DNA from: an uncultured Phascolarctobacterium sp.
GTDB taxonomy: Bacteria > Bacillota > Negativicutes > Acidaminococcales > Acidaminococcaceae
Assembly: GCA_900545535.1 (NCBI GenBank)
Contig: UQZN01000003.1
Span: forward strand, 62,001 to 126,000
Length of the DNA: 64,000 nucleotides
Direction of reading: 5' to 3'
This document shows, one piece after another, positions 26,123-34,765 of the stretch. A program made the translations under genes and the position numbers. How positions within the stretch are numbered: the first letter of the stretch is position 1; each line of letters starts with the position of its first letter. The notes beneath the pieces were generated by a model. It made no database searches, had not been told where the DNA came from, and saw only the letters and a list, made by a program, of their open reading frames with translations.

Positions 26123-27094
26123 TTACATGGTTGTTCTAATAATAAATTGATTCATAGATTTTGCAGCAGCTTTAATACCGACCATTTTATATACTCTCCA
26201 AGATGGTATATTATCAACTGCAATCCAGCCACCAATCCCCTTACTTTGCATATACTCTTTTTCTTTCACAGGATTATTTGGCATATTATCATAAAAATCC
26301 TTAAATAAATATAATACTAATATAGGTGCATAAATATTATTTTGGCAATCACTTCTAGAACCATAAGCACCACCATGGACACAAGCCTTTATTGCAATAG
26401 CATAGATCGAAGCGCTTTCATCAGTTATACAATACAGATAGCCAGCGTCTGCCTGTGCTTTGCGTTCTTTTCGTGTATATTTTTTTTGAACAAACTTATC
26501 TATAATACTTCTATAAACCTTTTCAAACTCATCAAGCTGCTTATAGGAAGGTATCGCTATTTTCTTACCTTCTAAAGCAAGAGTTTTTTCTAACACTTCT
26601 AATTTCTTAAAAAATTTATCCGGCGAAAGAGATGGCCTATCTTCTATAGAACGATATGTATTCAAAAATTCGCAACCTGAATCCAATAAAAAACTTTCAA
26701 AGATTTCCTGTTTTTTATTTTTACGGCCTTCATAATATACATTTTCTATCAAAATATCTTTTTCTAAAGAAGGAAATGTGAAAGATTCCGACATATTTAC
26801 ATATAAAAATAGATAATAATAATCACCTTCATCATCAGCAAAAGCTAATCCTTGTTCTGTTTTGACCTGATAAAAATTTTTGAGGTGAATCAATCTTTTG
26901 ATTTCTGCAGGCAGCATATAGCAATTAGTAAAAACCTTGTTTTTAGAATTAGCCTTTGCTCCTTTGACCAGAGCCGCATATTGATCATAAGATGTAATGG
27001 GTATTAAAACACTTTGTTTTATCAGCTTCTGATGTTGATACCATTGCTTTATTTTATGAATAAAACTACACATAATGTTACTTTTTAACTCCAT
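26123..27094 (-). CDS. GNAT-like protein (paralogue of 23066-23905)
   Basis: A 323-residue protein of unknown family name. Shared layout with the protein at 23066: an N-terminal SYDQYAALVKGAK helix, a LAFADDEGDYYYLFLYV strand pair, a SGCEFLNTYRSI turn, then a second half ending GGWIAVDNIPSWRVYKMVGI, which fits the last strands of a GNAT fold (xxDNxxSxxxxKxxGI). The ATG at 27094 lies within the end of the upstream acyl-carrier gene (17-base overlap) and has no good ribosome site, so coupling is likely; ATG 27073 is an alternative. Low GC. Probably an acyltransferase using the carrier-bound acyl group (inference). Confidence 0.7.
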   Translation of the reverse strand: MELKSNIMCSFIHKIKQWYQHQKLIKQSVLIPITSYDQYAALVKGAKANSKNKVFTNCYMLPAEIKRLIHLKNFYQVKTEQGLAFADDEGDYYYLFLYVNMSESFTFPSLEKDILIENVYYEGRKNKKQEIFESFLLDSGCEFLNTYRSIEDRPSLSPDKFFKKLEVLEKTLALEGKKIAIPSYKQLDEFEKVYRSIIDKFVQKKYTRKERKAQADAGYLYCITDESASIYAIAIKACVHGGAYGSRSDCQNNIYAPILVLYLFKDFYDNMPNNPVKEKEYMQSKGIGGWIAVDNIPSWRVYKMVGIKAAAKSMNQFIIRTTM

Positions 27095-27302
27095 TTACAA
27101 GATTCATAATCGCAGCAGCACTTTCAAAATTTTCCGCAACCATACTGTCTACCGGAATTTCTACAGCGAACTCATCTTCTATACTTGCAATAATACTTAC
27201 AATATCAAATGAATCAATAAAACCATCAGTAACTAAAGTCGTAATATTACGAAAATCAACATCTGGTCTAATTTCTTCTAAAAGTGTATATAGTTTTTCC
27301 AT
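27078..27302 (-). CDS. acyl carrier protein 1
   Basis: A 74-residue acidic four-helix carrier protein. The phosphopantetheine attachment site is Ser31 in DGFIDSFDIV. The segment SIIASIEDEFAVEIP is typical of helices II-III. It is separate from the housekeeping fatty-acid ACP, being one of two different carriers side by side (13 bases apart), and it is followed by the GNAT-like gene. Confidence 0.92.
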   Translation of the reverse strand: MEKLYTLLEEIRPDVDFRNITTLVTDGFIDSFDIVSIIASIEDEFAVEIPVDSMVAENFESAAAIMNLVNGVKK

Positions 27303-27315
27303 TGTTAACTTCTCC

Positions 27316-27534
27316 CTAATTCATATAAGCTAAAATATCATTTACACATTCCATCGCTTTGATCTGCGCTCCGCTTACTGTTTTTTCAAATTTTTCATCT
27401 AACATTACAATTAAAGACAATGCTGCTATAGAATCCCATTCATCTACTTCTGCCAGCAATGTTTCCGGTGTTAAACTGCCTGTCTCTACATCCAGTACTT
27501 CTTCAATCAATGCCAGTTTTTCTTGTAAGTTCAT
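27316..27534 (-). CDS. acyl carrier protein 2
   Basis: A 72-residue carrier protein. The attachment serine is Ser35 in DEWDSIAALSLI. The tryptophan before the DS pair and the segment VMLDEKFEKTVSG resemble carriers of sugar-modification and polyketide-like loci more than FabF/FabH-linked AcpP. It differs strongly from carrier 1, which suggests two different acyl loads or two partner sets. Confidence 0.92.
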   Translation of the reverse strand: MNLQEKLALIEEVLDVETGSLTPETLLAEVDEWDSIAALSLIVMLDEKFEKTVSGAQIKAMECVNDILAYMN

Positions 27535-27553
27535 TTTCTTTTCTCCTTATTAT

Positions 27554-28324
27554 CTATAATATGTGACCATCTATACTTCCACCATCATTACCGGCTGATA
27601 GCCATATAGATTGGCCTGTAATCTTTTTGCTCATATCGCTTAATAAAAATATGATAGTATCAGCTACATCTTCTGCCTCTAACATACCAAGAGGATAGAT
27701 CTTCTGCATGGCTTCTTGAGTAGTATTGTCTTTAAAACCGGCGCCCATTTCCGTATCGACGGCTTCGGGGCAAACTGCATTAAACCTGATTAACCTGTTA
27801 GACATTTCCTTTGCAGCTGCAACAGTATACGAATTTATTGCTGCTTTGGAAGCCCCATAAACACCCTGCGATTTATCAGGTAAATGCGCAGCTCTTGATG
27901 AAACGCTTACAAAAGAAGCCCCATTATTACTGATGCGCTTCGATGAAAAAGCTTTAGCTATCGCCATCATCGACACTATATTAGTGGCAAATATTTTATT
28001 TATTTTTTCTTCTGTGACTACGCCCAAAGGCAGCATATCATAAATACCGGCAGAAAATACACACCCATCCAGCTTGATATTATCCATGCTGACCGCAGTT
28101 TTAACTGCATTTTGTGCTGCTGAAAAATCGGAAACATCACAAATTAATATATTATGCCCATCACCGTCAAGCATCTCCAGAGTTTCCTGAAGTTTTTCTT
28201 CATTCCTGCCAACTAATACCAATCTTGCTCCAAGCTGGCTTAACTGAAACGCTACCTGTTTGCCAATACCAGAAGAAGCACCAAAGATCAAATACTTTTT
28301 CCCATTAAAGTTTAAATACTCCAT
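27554..28324 (-). CDS. SDR-family reductase A (3-oxoacyl-ACP reductase-like)
   Basis: A 256-residue short-chain dehydrogenase. The cofactor loop GASSGIG (about residues 15-21), NAG-equivalent FSAGIYD, catalytic serine in SVSSRAAH and the YGASK Tyr/Lys pair are present. The C terminus ends in SAGNDGGSIDG as in FabG-type enzymes. It likely reduces a 3-oxoacyl group on a carrier protein. AT-rich relative to the second reductase next to it. One base separates it from that gene. Confidence 0.9.
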   Translation of the reverse strand: MEYLNFNGKKYLIFGASSGIGKQVAFQLSQLGARLVLVGRNEEKLQETLEMLDGDGHNILICDVSDFSAAQNAVKTAVSMDNIKLDGCVFSAGIYDMLPLGVVTEEKINKIFATNIVSMMAIAKAFSSKRISNNGASFVSVSSRAAHLPDKSQGVYGASKAAINSYTVAAAKEMSNRLIRFNAVCPEAVDTEMGAGFKDNTTQEAMQKIYPLGMLEAEDVADTIIFLLSDMSKKITGQSIWLSAGNDGGSIDGHIL

Positions 28325-28325
28325 T

Positions 28326-29078
28326 TCAGTCCTCCCAAGTTTTGGCCTCGTCTACGTCGATCGCTACACCTGAAATATATTGCATGGAATCGCTGAGCAG
28401 GGCCACTACAATAGAAGCTATCTTATCCGGCAGCATCAAATAATCGGGCAGCTCATTAATAGCATCGCCTTCTATGGCTTTTACTGTCTGATTAGCCAGC
28501 ATTTCTGTTTTTATACCGCAAGGGCAAATAGTATTGACCCTGATTTTCCTCGGCCGCAGCTCTTTGGCAGCGCTTTTCATAAAAGCGTCCATAGCTCCTT
28601 TAGACGCGCCATAGACAGCGTTTGCCGCCTGCCCATAAACGCCTACGCAGGAGGATATGCCAACGACAGCGCCGCCATCATTGAACAGCCTTTTCTGCGC
28701 CACGCATTTTAATAAAGCCATGAAAGAATAAGTATTGCTACTGAAGATCTGCGAGATATTAGCTAGTGACATACTTCTTAACGGTATCGGTACGGCTAAG
28801 CCTGCGCAATGAGCAATATAGTCTAATTTTTCGCCGTCTTTAGCGACTATATCTTTGATGGTCTCAACGATTCCGTCAAAATCTGTCAAGTCCAGCACTC
28901 GATAACTATGACCACTGCCTTCCATTAAGGAGAGCGTTTTCTGCAATTCAGCTTCCCTTCTGGCAACAATAACTACTTTAGCACCCATGGCGCTGAATAA
29001 GATGGCCACTTCCCGGCCTACGCCGGATGAGGCACCCGTAACTAAAACTTTTTTACCATTAAAATCAAATTTATCCAT
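28326..29078 (-). CDS. SDR-family reductase B (3-oxoacyl-ACP reductase-like)
   Basis: A 250-residue SDR with GASSGVG, HCAGLAVP, SSCVGVYG and the YGASK catalytic pair. I use ATG 29078, behind GAGGA; a GTG four codons upstream overlaps the stop of the ketosynthase gene. It is related to reductase A but more GC-rich and clearly diverged. The pair suggests two ketoreductions or two substrates. Confidence 0.9.
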   Translation of the reverse strand: MDKFDFNGKKVLVTGASSGVGREVAILFSAMGAKVVIVARREAELQKTLSLMEGSGHSYRVLDLTDFDGIVETIKDIVAKDGEKLDYIAHCAGLAVPIPLRSMSLANISQIFSSNTYSFMALLKCVAQKRLFNDGGAVVGISSCVGVYGQAANAVYGASKGAMDAFMKSAAKELRPRKIRVNTICPCGIKTEMLANQTVKAIEGDAINELPDYLMLPDKIASIVVALLSDSMQYISGVAIDVDEAKTWED

Positions 29079-29086
29079 TGCTATCC

Positions 29087-30187
29087 TCACTTATAGTCTT
29101 CAAAACTCAGGCCGTCGTCGTATCTTTCTTTTACTCTAAACACAGGGAAACAATTCTGCGGCTCCACCGTGATGCCCACGATACCCAGCGATAAACCAAT
29201 GCCAAAACCGCAGGTCAAGAGCTTGCCCGTATCCTGAGCTACATCTTTGTTAGCGTAATGTTCGCAAATGGCCAGCGGTATGGAGGCGCAGCCCGTATTG
29301 CCATAATTGACGATGGAAAGCGGTATTTTGGCAAGGGGAAATTTTATTTTTCGTGCCAAATTGCTGATGATAAGCTTATTGGCCTGATGACAGGCTAAAA
29401 TCTCGTATTCATCATAATCACAGGCAAAACGCTCTTTAAAATCATTGATCATGGTTACTACTTCTTTTAAAGAGAAACGCATCACGTCCATGCCTTCCAT
29501 ATGGAACATATCCCTGTAAGCGCAGGCCTTTTCGTAACCGAATTGCTGCACCATGGGCCAAAAGGGATGCCTTTGTCCGCTGAACGGCGACGTCAGCATT
29601 TTAAAATCGCGCCCTATGGAACGTAACAGGCCATAGACAGGCGCTGCATTTTCGTCATATTCCAATAAGGTCGCCGACCCGCCATTGCCAAAAAGCATGG
29701 GGATTTCCGAAGGTACATAGCCATCGGGCAACTGTTCGCCTGTAGACCCTGACAATAATAATACGCTGCGGCAACCTGAATTGATGTGCATAGCAGCCAA
29801 ATGTAAACCATACACATAGGCCGAACACCCAAGCGGAATATCATAACACATGCAATCATCAGATAACCCTAATCTATCCTGCAAAATTGTTGCGGTGACA
29901 GGTTCCAAATAATCACGGCTGGAAGATGCAAAAATCAAGGCCTCGACTTTACTTCTGTCGTAGTCCAATTCCGTCAATATTTTTTCCGCAGCAGCGTAGC
30001 ATAGGTCTGATGCAGTAACGCCTAATCTATGTGCAGTAAAACGCCGCTGAACGCCGGTAGACATAATGAACTTCTTGACATGCTCTTTGCCAAAAAGGTC
30101 GTTATAATCAGTAGTATACTCAACATCATCGGGAACACTGGCAGCTACTGCTTTGATTTTTGCATTGTTTAAATTAAAATATGCCAT
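29087..30187 (-). CDS. ketoacyl-ACP synthase III-like enzyme B
   Basis: A 366-residue FabH-type thiolase-fold enzyme. The nucleophile is Cys121 in IPLGCSAYVYG; the histidine is in ACHQANKL and the asparagine in VNYGNTGCAS, so the Cys-His-Asn triad is complete. KAS III enzymes condense an acyl-CoA with malonyl-ACP, and some relatives instead transfer acyl groups. It forms a tandem with the gene at 30202-31302 and is clearly more GC-rich than the 3' part of that gene. Confidence 0.92.
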   Translation of the reverse strand: MAYFNLNNAKIKAVAASVPDDVEYTTDYNDLFGKEHVKKFIMSTGVQRRFTAHRLGVTASDLCYAAAEKILTELDYDRSKVEALIFASSSRDYLEPVTATILQDRLGLSDDCMCYDIPLGCSAYVYGLHLAAMHINSGCRSVLLLSGSTGEQLPDGYVPSEIPMLFGNGGSATLLEYDENAAPVYGLLRSIGRDFKMLTSPFSGQRHPFWPMVQQFGYEKACAYRDMFHMEGMDVMRFSLKEVVTMINDFKERFACDYDEYEILACHQANKLIISNLARKIKFPLAKIPLSIVNYGNTGCASIPLAICEHYANKDVAQDTGKLLTCGFGIGLSLGIVGITVEPQNCFPVFRVKERYDDGLSFEDYK

Positions 30188-30201
30188 ATAACTTCTGCCT
30201 C

Positions 30202-31302
30202 CTATCTAAAATATGTCTCGTTGTCGATACCGTCATCATAAACTTCACTTGTTTTAATAATTGGTAAACATACAGACATATCCATAGTAAAAGAAGCTAC
30301 TGTCACATTAAGCCCAATACCAAATGCCAGCGCCAATATTTTCTTATTACCCTCATATACATTATTATTCTCAGCATAATCACATATATTTACTGCCGTA
30401 CTTGCCCCTCTTGTGTTCCCAAATCTTTCAATAGAATTTATAACCTTTTCCTGAGGTGCTTTTATTCTCTTGGCAACATTATCAATAATCATTTTATTCG
30501 CCTGATGAATAGAAACCAAATCAAAATCACTTATATCATTACCCAAATTTGCTAAAAATGTTTTTGTCGTCCGAGGAGCATCCTTAATACTAAAAGTAAA
30601 TACATCTGTGCCTGACATATATGTTGCATTATTATAATAAGTAGCAAATTCAAAACCTCTTGTTTGTGCAACAACGGGTAGTGGGTGTCTTTCCATCCCA
30701 TAAGGAGTAATCAACGACTTATATCCGAAACCTATAGTTTCAATAGCAATATTAATAGGTAAAATATCTTCGTCTGTTTTCTCAACTATTATGGCCACAC
30801 CTGCATCGCCAAAAAGCAGCCCATCCTTATTACTCGTTTCACCTCTATTAGGATTGGCATCACCCACTAAAAGCAATATTCTTTTACAGCCAGCCATAAT
30901 ATTAGCACAGGCCATTTGCAGGCCGAAGGGGAAGGCCGTACAACCGATATTGGAATCATAAACCAGGCCGCAGTTATCCAGCCCCAAACGATGCTGCACG
31001 ATACAGGAAGTTGGTGGCACAAAATAATCTGGCGTCTGAGTAATCATGATCAGACCGTCTATTGTATCTTTATTAATATTTAATTTTTCAAAAAGCTTAT
31101 TGGCCGCTACGACGCACAGGTCCGAAGTAGTAGTTCCTACGCCATAGGCATTATACTTTTCGTAAATGCCTGTTGCGGCGCAAAATTTTTCTACTTCGCC
31201 TTCGGCAAACAGGTAGTCATAATCCGACATTTTCTGGTGGCGGTCTGGCACGGCAGTTGCCATACCTGCAATTTTTATACCCTTAAATTCAAAAAAATTC
31301 AT
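30202..31302 (-). CDS. ketoacyl-ACP synthase III-like enzyme A
   Basis: A 366-residue FabH-type enzyme with complete triad: cysteine in SNIGCTAFPFG (about residue 121), histidine in SIHQANKM and asparagine in ERFGNTRGAS. ATG 31302 is five bases behind AGGAGG; the ATG one codon earlier is too close. Base composition changes inside the gene near 30900: the 5' third is balanced, the rest is AT-rich, as if recombined. It is related to, but well diverged from, enzyme B just downstream. Confidence 0.92.
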   Translation of the reverse strand: MNFFEFKGIKIAGMATAVPDRHQKMSDYDYLFAEGEVEKFCAATGIYEKYNAYGVGTTTSDLCVVAANKLFEKLNINKDTIDGLIMITQTPDYFVPPTSCIVQHRLGLDNCGLVYDSNIGCTAFPFGLQMACANIMAGCKRILLLVGDANPNRGETSNKDGLLFGDAGVAIIVEKTDEDILPINIAIETIGFGYKSLITPYGMERHPLPVVAQTRGFEFATYYNNATYMSGTDVFTFSIKDAPRTTKTFLANLGNDISDFDLVSIHQANKMIIDNVAKRIKAPQEKVINSIERFGNTRGASTAVNICDYAENNNVYEGNKKILALAFGIGLNVTVASFTMDMSVCLPIIKTSEVYDDGIDNETYFR

Positions 31303-31325
31303 CATTTCCTCCTAAAATATTTTCT

Positions 31326-31961
31326 TCAAAATTCCATTTCTCGAGCAGGGTTACCAAAAACCCGCTTTCCAGCCTTTACTTTGCGCAAAACAACACTGCC
31401 GACACCGACATAGACATCCTCTTCAATAACCGCGTTTGGTGCGGCGGAACAATTTCCGCCCATAAATACACGGTTACCTATTTTTACATGACCCATGATG
31501 TTGCACCAGGAAGATATAGTAGAAAAGTCTCCTACTTCCACATCGTGCCCCAGGCCACAGGCAAGCAAAGTGCAAAAATCGCCTATCTTAACATTTACCG
31601 TCATCCCAAAGCCGGAATAGATAACGGCTCCCTCGCCGATGGTATTGAATCGGCCCAGGGCCACATAGGGATGGATGATGCTTTGAAAAACCGCCCCTTT
31701 GGCTTTAAGGCCTGCAACTATTTTTTCTTTGACCTGAGGGTTGGCGATGCCCAGCGCCAGAACATCGTTTGCCTGCGGCTGATAGTCTTTGATGGTACCG
31801 ACAACCTGATAGTCGCAGTCGATGCCAGCCAGGGCCTGCAAGTCGTCATCTAAAAATCCTACTATATTCCACTGGACACCTCGTATGGCGTGAATGTCTT
31901 TGATAATATTCAGCACTTCCCGCCCACAGCCATTTGCACCGACTATATACAAGTTTCTCAT
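31326..31961 (-). CDS. PglD/NeuD-family sugar acetyltransferase
   Basis: A 211-residue protein: N-terminal Rossmann-like PglD_N domain (LYIVGANGCGREVLNIIKD, VGFLDDD) followed by a left-handed beta-helix of hexapeptide repeats. The likely catalytic histidine lies in GLGHDVEVGDF. PglD acetylates the 4-amino group of a UDP-4-amino-4,6-dideoxy sugar using acetyl-CoA; relatives use other acyl donors. With PglF-, PglE- and PglC-like genes upstream, a bacillosamine-like pathway is strongly suggested. Confidence 0.88.
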   Translation of the reverse strand: MRNLYIVGANGCGREVLNIIKDIHAIRGVQWNIVGFLDDDLQALAGIDCDYQVVGTIKDYQPQANDVLALGIANPQVKEKIVAGLKAKGAVFQSIIHPYVALGRFNTIGEGAVIYSGFGMTVNVKIGDFCTLLACGLGHDVEVGDFSTISSWCNIMGHVKIGNRVFMGGNCSAAPNAVIEEDVYVGVGSVVLRKVKAGKRVFGNPAREMEF

Positions 31962-32002
31962 TTACTCACCTGCCGAAATAAGATTTAAACAATACCCCTA
32001 GT

Positions 32003-32737
32003 TTATCCGGGTTTATTGTACAGCTGCAAAGCTTCGTCTACATCGCCCACAAAGCGTAAATGGCTGCGGTCTATCCAGACTGCTTTTTGGCAGATCCTTT
32101 TGATATCGGCCGCAGAATGAGATACTAAAAGCACTGTAGTGCCGCTGTTCATCATAGCTTCCAGACGCTTATGGCACTTGTCTTGAAAGGCCTGGTCGCC
32201 GACGGCCAAGATCTCGTCAACTACCAGTATCTCGGGCTTGACCATGGTAGCGATGGAAAAACCCAAACGGGCAATCATGCCACTGGAATAGTTTTTTACG
32301 GGGACATCTATAAAATCACGCAGTTCGCTGAAGTCTATTATTTCATCATATTTTTCCAGCATCAGCTTTTTGCTGTAACCAAGAATCGCGCCATTCAAAA
32401 AAATATTTTCACGGCCTGTCAATTCGTAATCAAAGCCTGCCCCTAATTCGATCAACGGCGCGATAGAACCATTTACCTCGACGCTGCCTTTGGTAGGAGT
32501 CAAAATACCGCTGATGATTTTTAGCATGGTACTTTTGCCGCTGCCATTAGCGCCTATCAAAGCGCAGGATTCGCCTTTATCCACAGTAAAGCTGATGTTA
32601 TTCAAGGCCCAAAATTCGTCGAAGCTGACACTTTGAAGCTTTATTTTTTTGATAAGTAAATCTTTTAAGCTATCCACACGTTCAGAAGCCAGATTGAAAC
32701 GCATGGAGACATTATCTACAACAATAGTTTTTTGCAC
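32003..32737 (-). CDS. ABC transporter ATP-binding protein (Wzt/TagH-type, polysaccharide export)
   Basis: A 244-residue ATPase with Walker A IGANGSGKST, signature YSSGMIARLGFSIA and Walker B EILVVDEILAVGD, the pattern of the O-antigen/teichoic acid exporter class. It lacks the C-terminal carbohydrate-binding domain that some Wzt proteins have. GTG 32737 sits five bases behind AGGTGG; a GTG three codons upstream directly abuts the permease stop. It pairs with the permease gene next to it. Confidence 0.92.
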   Translation of the reverse strand: MQKTIVVDNVSMRFNLASERVDSLKDLLIKKIKLQSVSFDEFWALNNISFTVDKGESCALIGANGSGKSTMLKIISGILTPTKGSVEVNGSIAPLIELGAGFDYELTGRENIFLNGAILGYSKKLMLEKYDEIIDFSELRDFIDVPVKNYSSGMIARLGFSIATMVKPEILVVDEILAVGDQAFQDKCHKRLEAMMNSGTTVLLVSHSAADIKRICQKAVWIDRSHLRFVGDVDEALQLYNKPG

Positions 32738-32746
32738 TTTTGCCAC

Positions 32747-33529
32747 CTATATGTATAAAATAAAATCATTCTGTTTGCGTTTGAACACATATAAGCCTAT
32801 GACCAGCATACCTAAAGTGAAGGCCATACAGATCATATGTTCTGTCAGGGTCGGCCACTGGCCGTAAACAGTGATCTTGCGGAAAAATTTTATATAGTTA
32901 TAAAGGGGATTAAAGACCAGCAGTTCCCTTAGCCACTGGGGCAATAAACTTTCCGGGTAAAAAATAGGCGTCAGGTAATTAAAAGCCGTTAAAAAAATAC
33001 TGTACAAATACTGGACGTCTCTAAAAAACACTACCAATACAGACAACAAAAGCCCCATGCCTATACAAAATACCAAAACCTGCACTAATATAAATGGCAG
33101 CAGTATTATAGTTCTCGAAAAGGTGACGTCGGTAGCCATGATAACAATGAAAAGGGCAATCATGGAAAGCAGCATACTGGTAAAGCTGGATATTACCCTG
33201 GACAGGGGAAAGATGTACTTAGGCAGATACACCTTTTTGATAAGGGCCGCACCGCCTAAAATAGACCCCATGGCCATGCTGGTAGCTTCGGAATAAAAGC
33301 CGAAAATAAGCTGCCCGGCCAACAGATATACAGGGTACTGGGGTATATCGAAGCGAAACATATTAGAAAAAACTATCGTTAAAATGATCATCATCAGCAG
33401 CGGATTTAAAACGCTCCATAAATAGCCCAGGAAGCTGCGCCGATACCTGATTTTCAGATCACGCTCGACTAATACCTGTAGTAACCAACTGTATTTAACT
33501 AATCTTTTAGCGCTGTCTACTATATGCAC
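32747..33529 (-). CDS. ABC-2 type permease (Wzm-like, polysaccharide export)
   Basis: A 260-residue membrane protein with six predicted spans. The N-terminal amphipathic part and RDLKIRYRRSFLGYLWSVLNPLL are typical of Wzm/TagG permeases. GTG 33529 is preceded by AGGAG at about eleven bases; a GTG ten codons upstream lacks any site. With the adjacent ATPase it would move an undecaprenyl-linked glycan across the inner membrane. Confidence 0.9.
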   Translation of the reverse strand: MHIVDSAKRLVKYSWLLQVLVERDLKIRYRRSFLGYLWSVLNPLLMMIILTIVFSNMFRFDIPQYPVYLLAGQLIFGFYSEATSMAMGSILGGAALIKKVYLPKYIFPLSRVISSFTSMLLSMIALFIVIMATDVTFSRTIILLPFILVQVLVFCIGMGLLLSVLVVFFRDVQYLYSIFLTAFNYLTPIFYPESLLPQWLRELLVFNPLYNYIKFFRKITVYGQWPTLTEHMICMAFTLGMLVIGLYVFKRKQNDFILYI

Positions 33530-33589
33530 AATAAGAAATTCTCCTATGACTGATATCACCGAAATGTCTATACGTCGTTTTTATCAAAG

Positions 33590-34150
33590 TCAACGCTCCT
33601 GCTCCGGCCAGAAATATCCTTCCTGCATCCTCGCCAGTTTTTTGTTGTAGATCGAATAGCCTTGCCCCAGCCAGGGATAAGCTTTGGTCTTTTCTATAAA
33701 TTTTTGCTCATAATCAGCAAAAGAACCTATCACTTTTGCAGGAACGCCGCCCACAATGGAATTTGCGGGAACGTCTTTGGTAACGCAGCTGCCGGCGGCG
33801 ATGATAACATTATCGCCAACAGTGACATCATACATGATCAGGCTGTTGCTCCCGATCAGGACATTACTGCCGATAGTTATTTTACCTACTCGCCTGATAT
33901 GCCTGTCCATGTTGTTTTTGTACAAGATAACATCACCAAAAATATCGTGAGTAATAAACCTTACGCCGGAAGCAACTTTTACATTGCTGCCAAAGGAGAG
34001 CAAATGGGGTTCTACACCGAAGTTGAAGATTTGAAAATAGCATCCTTCACCCTGAGCATGAAAATAGCCTGTTTTTTTACAATATGCCGCCCGCTTGCCG
34101 CCATCCCGCAGCAGAAACAGCCTTAATAATTGTAAGTATCTTTCAAACAT
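33590..34150 (-). CDS. hexapeptide-repeat (LbH) acyltransferase, CatB/WbbJ-like
   Basis: A 186-residue left-handed beta-helix transferase. The repeats run from FGSNVKVASGVRFITHDIFG to VGDNVIIAAGSCVTKDVPANSIVGGVPAKVIG, with the active-site histidine in FITHD. These enzymes O- or N-acetylate sugars. It starts at ATG 34150, overlapping the stop of the PglC-like gene (TAATG). Confidence 0.88.
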   Translation of the reverse strand: MFERYLQLLRLFLLRDGGKRAAYCKKTGYFHAQGEGCYFQIFNFGVEPHLLSFGSNVKVASGVRFITHDIFGDVILYKNNMDRHIRRVGKITIGSNVLIGSNSLIMYDVTVGDNVIIAAGSCVTKDVPANSIVGGVPAKVIGSFADYEQKFIEKTKAYPWLGQGYSIYNKKLARMQEGYFWPEQER

Positions 34151-34755
34151 TATTTATTCCCCTTAAATTCTTCCATGGTGACTGAGGTTGCCGATGAGAT
34201 GCCTTCACGCCCGAAAACTTTCATTACCGTCTGGAAGATGATCTTGCAGTCGCCGAAAAAGGTGATGTTTTTGACATATTCCAGGTCGTAGCAGAATTTT
34301 TCTTCCCAGGTGATGACGTTGCGGCCATTGACCTGTGCCAGGCCCGTTAGTCCCGGTCTTACATCATGGCGATGCTTCTGCTCTTCGGTATACCGCTCTA
34401 AATATTGGACTAACAAAGGCCTTGGCCCCACTATGGACATGTCGCCTTTTAAAATGTTCAGCAGTTCGGGAAGCTCGTCGATAGACGTTGACCGTAAAAA
34501 CTGGCCGAATCTGGTCAGCCTGATCTCGTCAGGCAAAAGATTTCCATTTTCATCTTTTGCATCCGTCATGGTGCGGAATTTTAAAATTCCGAAGATCTTC
34601 TCGTTTTTGCCCGGCCGCAGCTGTTTAAAAAATATCGGTGAACCCAGCTTGATGTGTATCAAAAACGCTGTTAAAATCAGCAATGGCGATAAGATGACCA
34701 AAGCCAGAAGCGATAAGATGATATCTAAGATTCTTTTTATAAAATTTTTATACAT
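34150..34755 (-). CDS. initiating phosphoglycosyltransferase (PglC/WcaJ-C type)
   Basis: A 201-residue monotopic bacterial sugar transferase. One N-terminal re-entrant hydrophobic helix (residues 8-33) is followed by KLGSPIFFKQLRPG, GILKFRTMTDAKDENG, RSTSIDELPELLNILKGDMSIVGPRP and RPGLTGLAQVNGRN. The DE pair in SIDELPEL is catalytic in PglC. It transfers a phospho-sugar from UDP to undecaprenyl phosphate. ATG 34755 follows GAGGAAGCC. Confidence 0.94.
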   Translation of the reverse strand: MYKNFIKRILDIILSLLALVILSPLLILTAFLIHIKLGSPIFFKQLRPGKNEKIFGILKFRTMTDAKDENGNLLPDEIRLTRFGQFLRSTSIDELPELLNILKGDMSIVGPRPLLVQYLERYTEEQKHRHDVRPGLTGLAQVNGRNVITWEEKFCYDLEYVKNITFFGDCKIIFQTVMKVFGREGISSATSVTMEEFKGNK

Positions 34756-34765
34756 GGCTTCCTCT

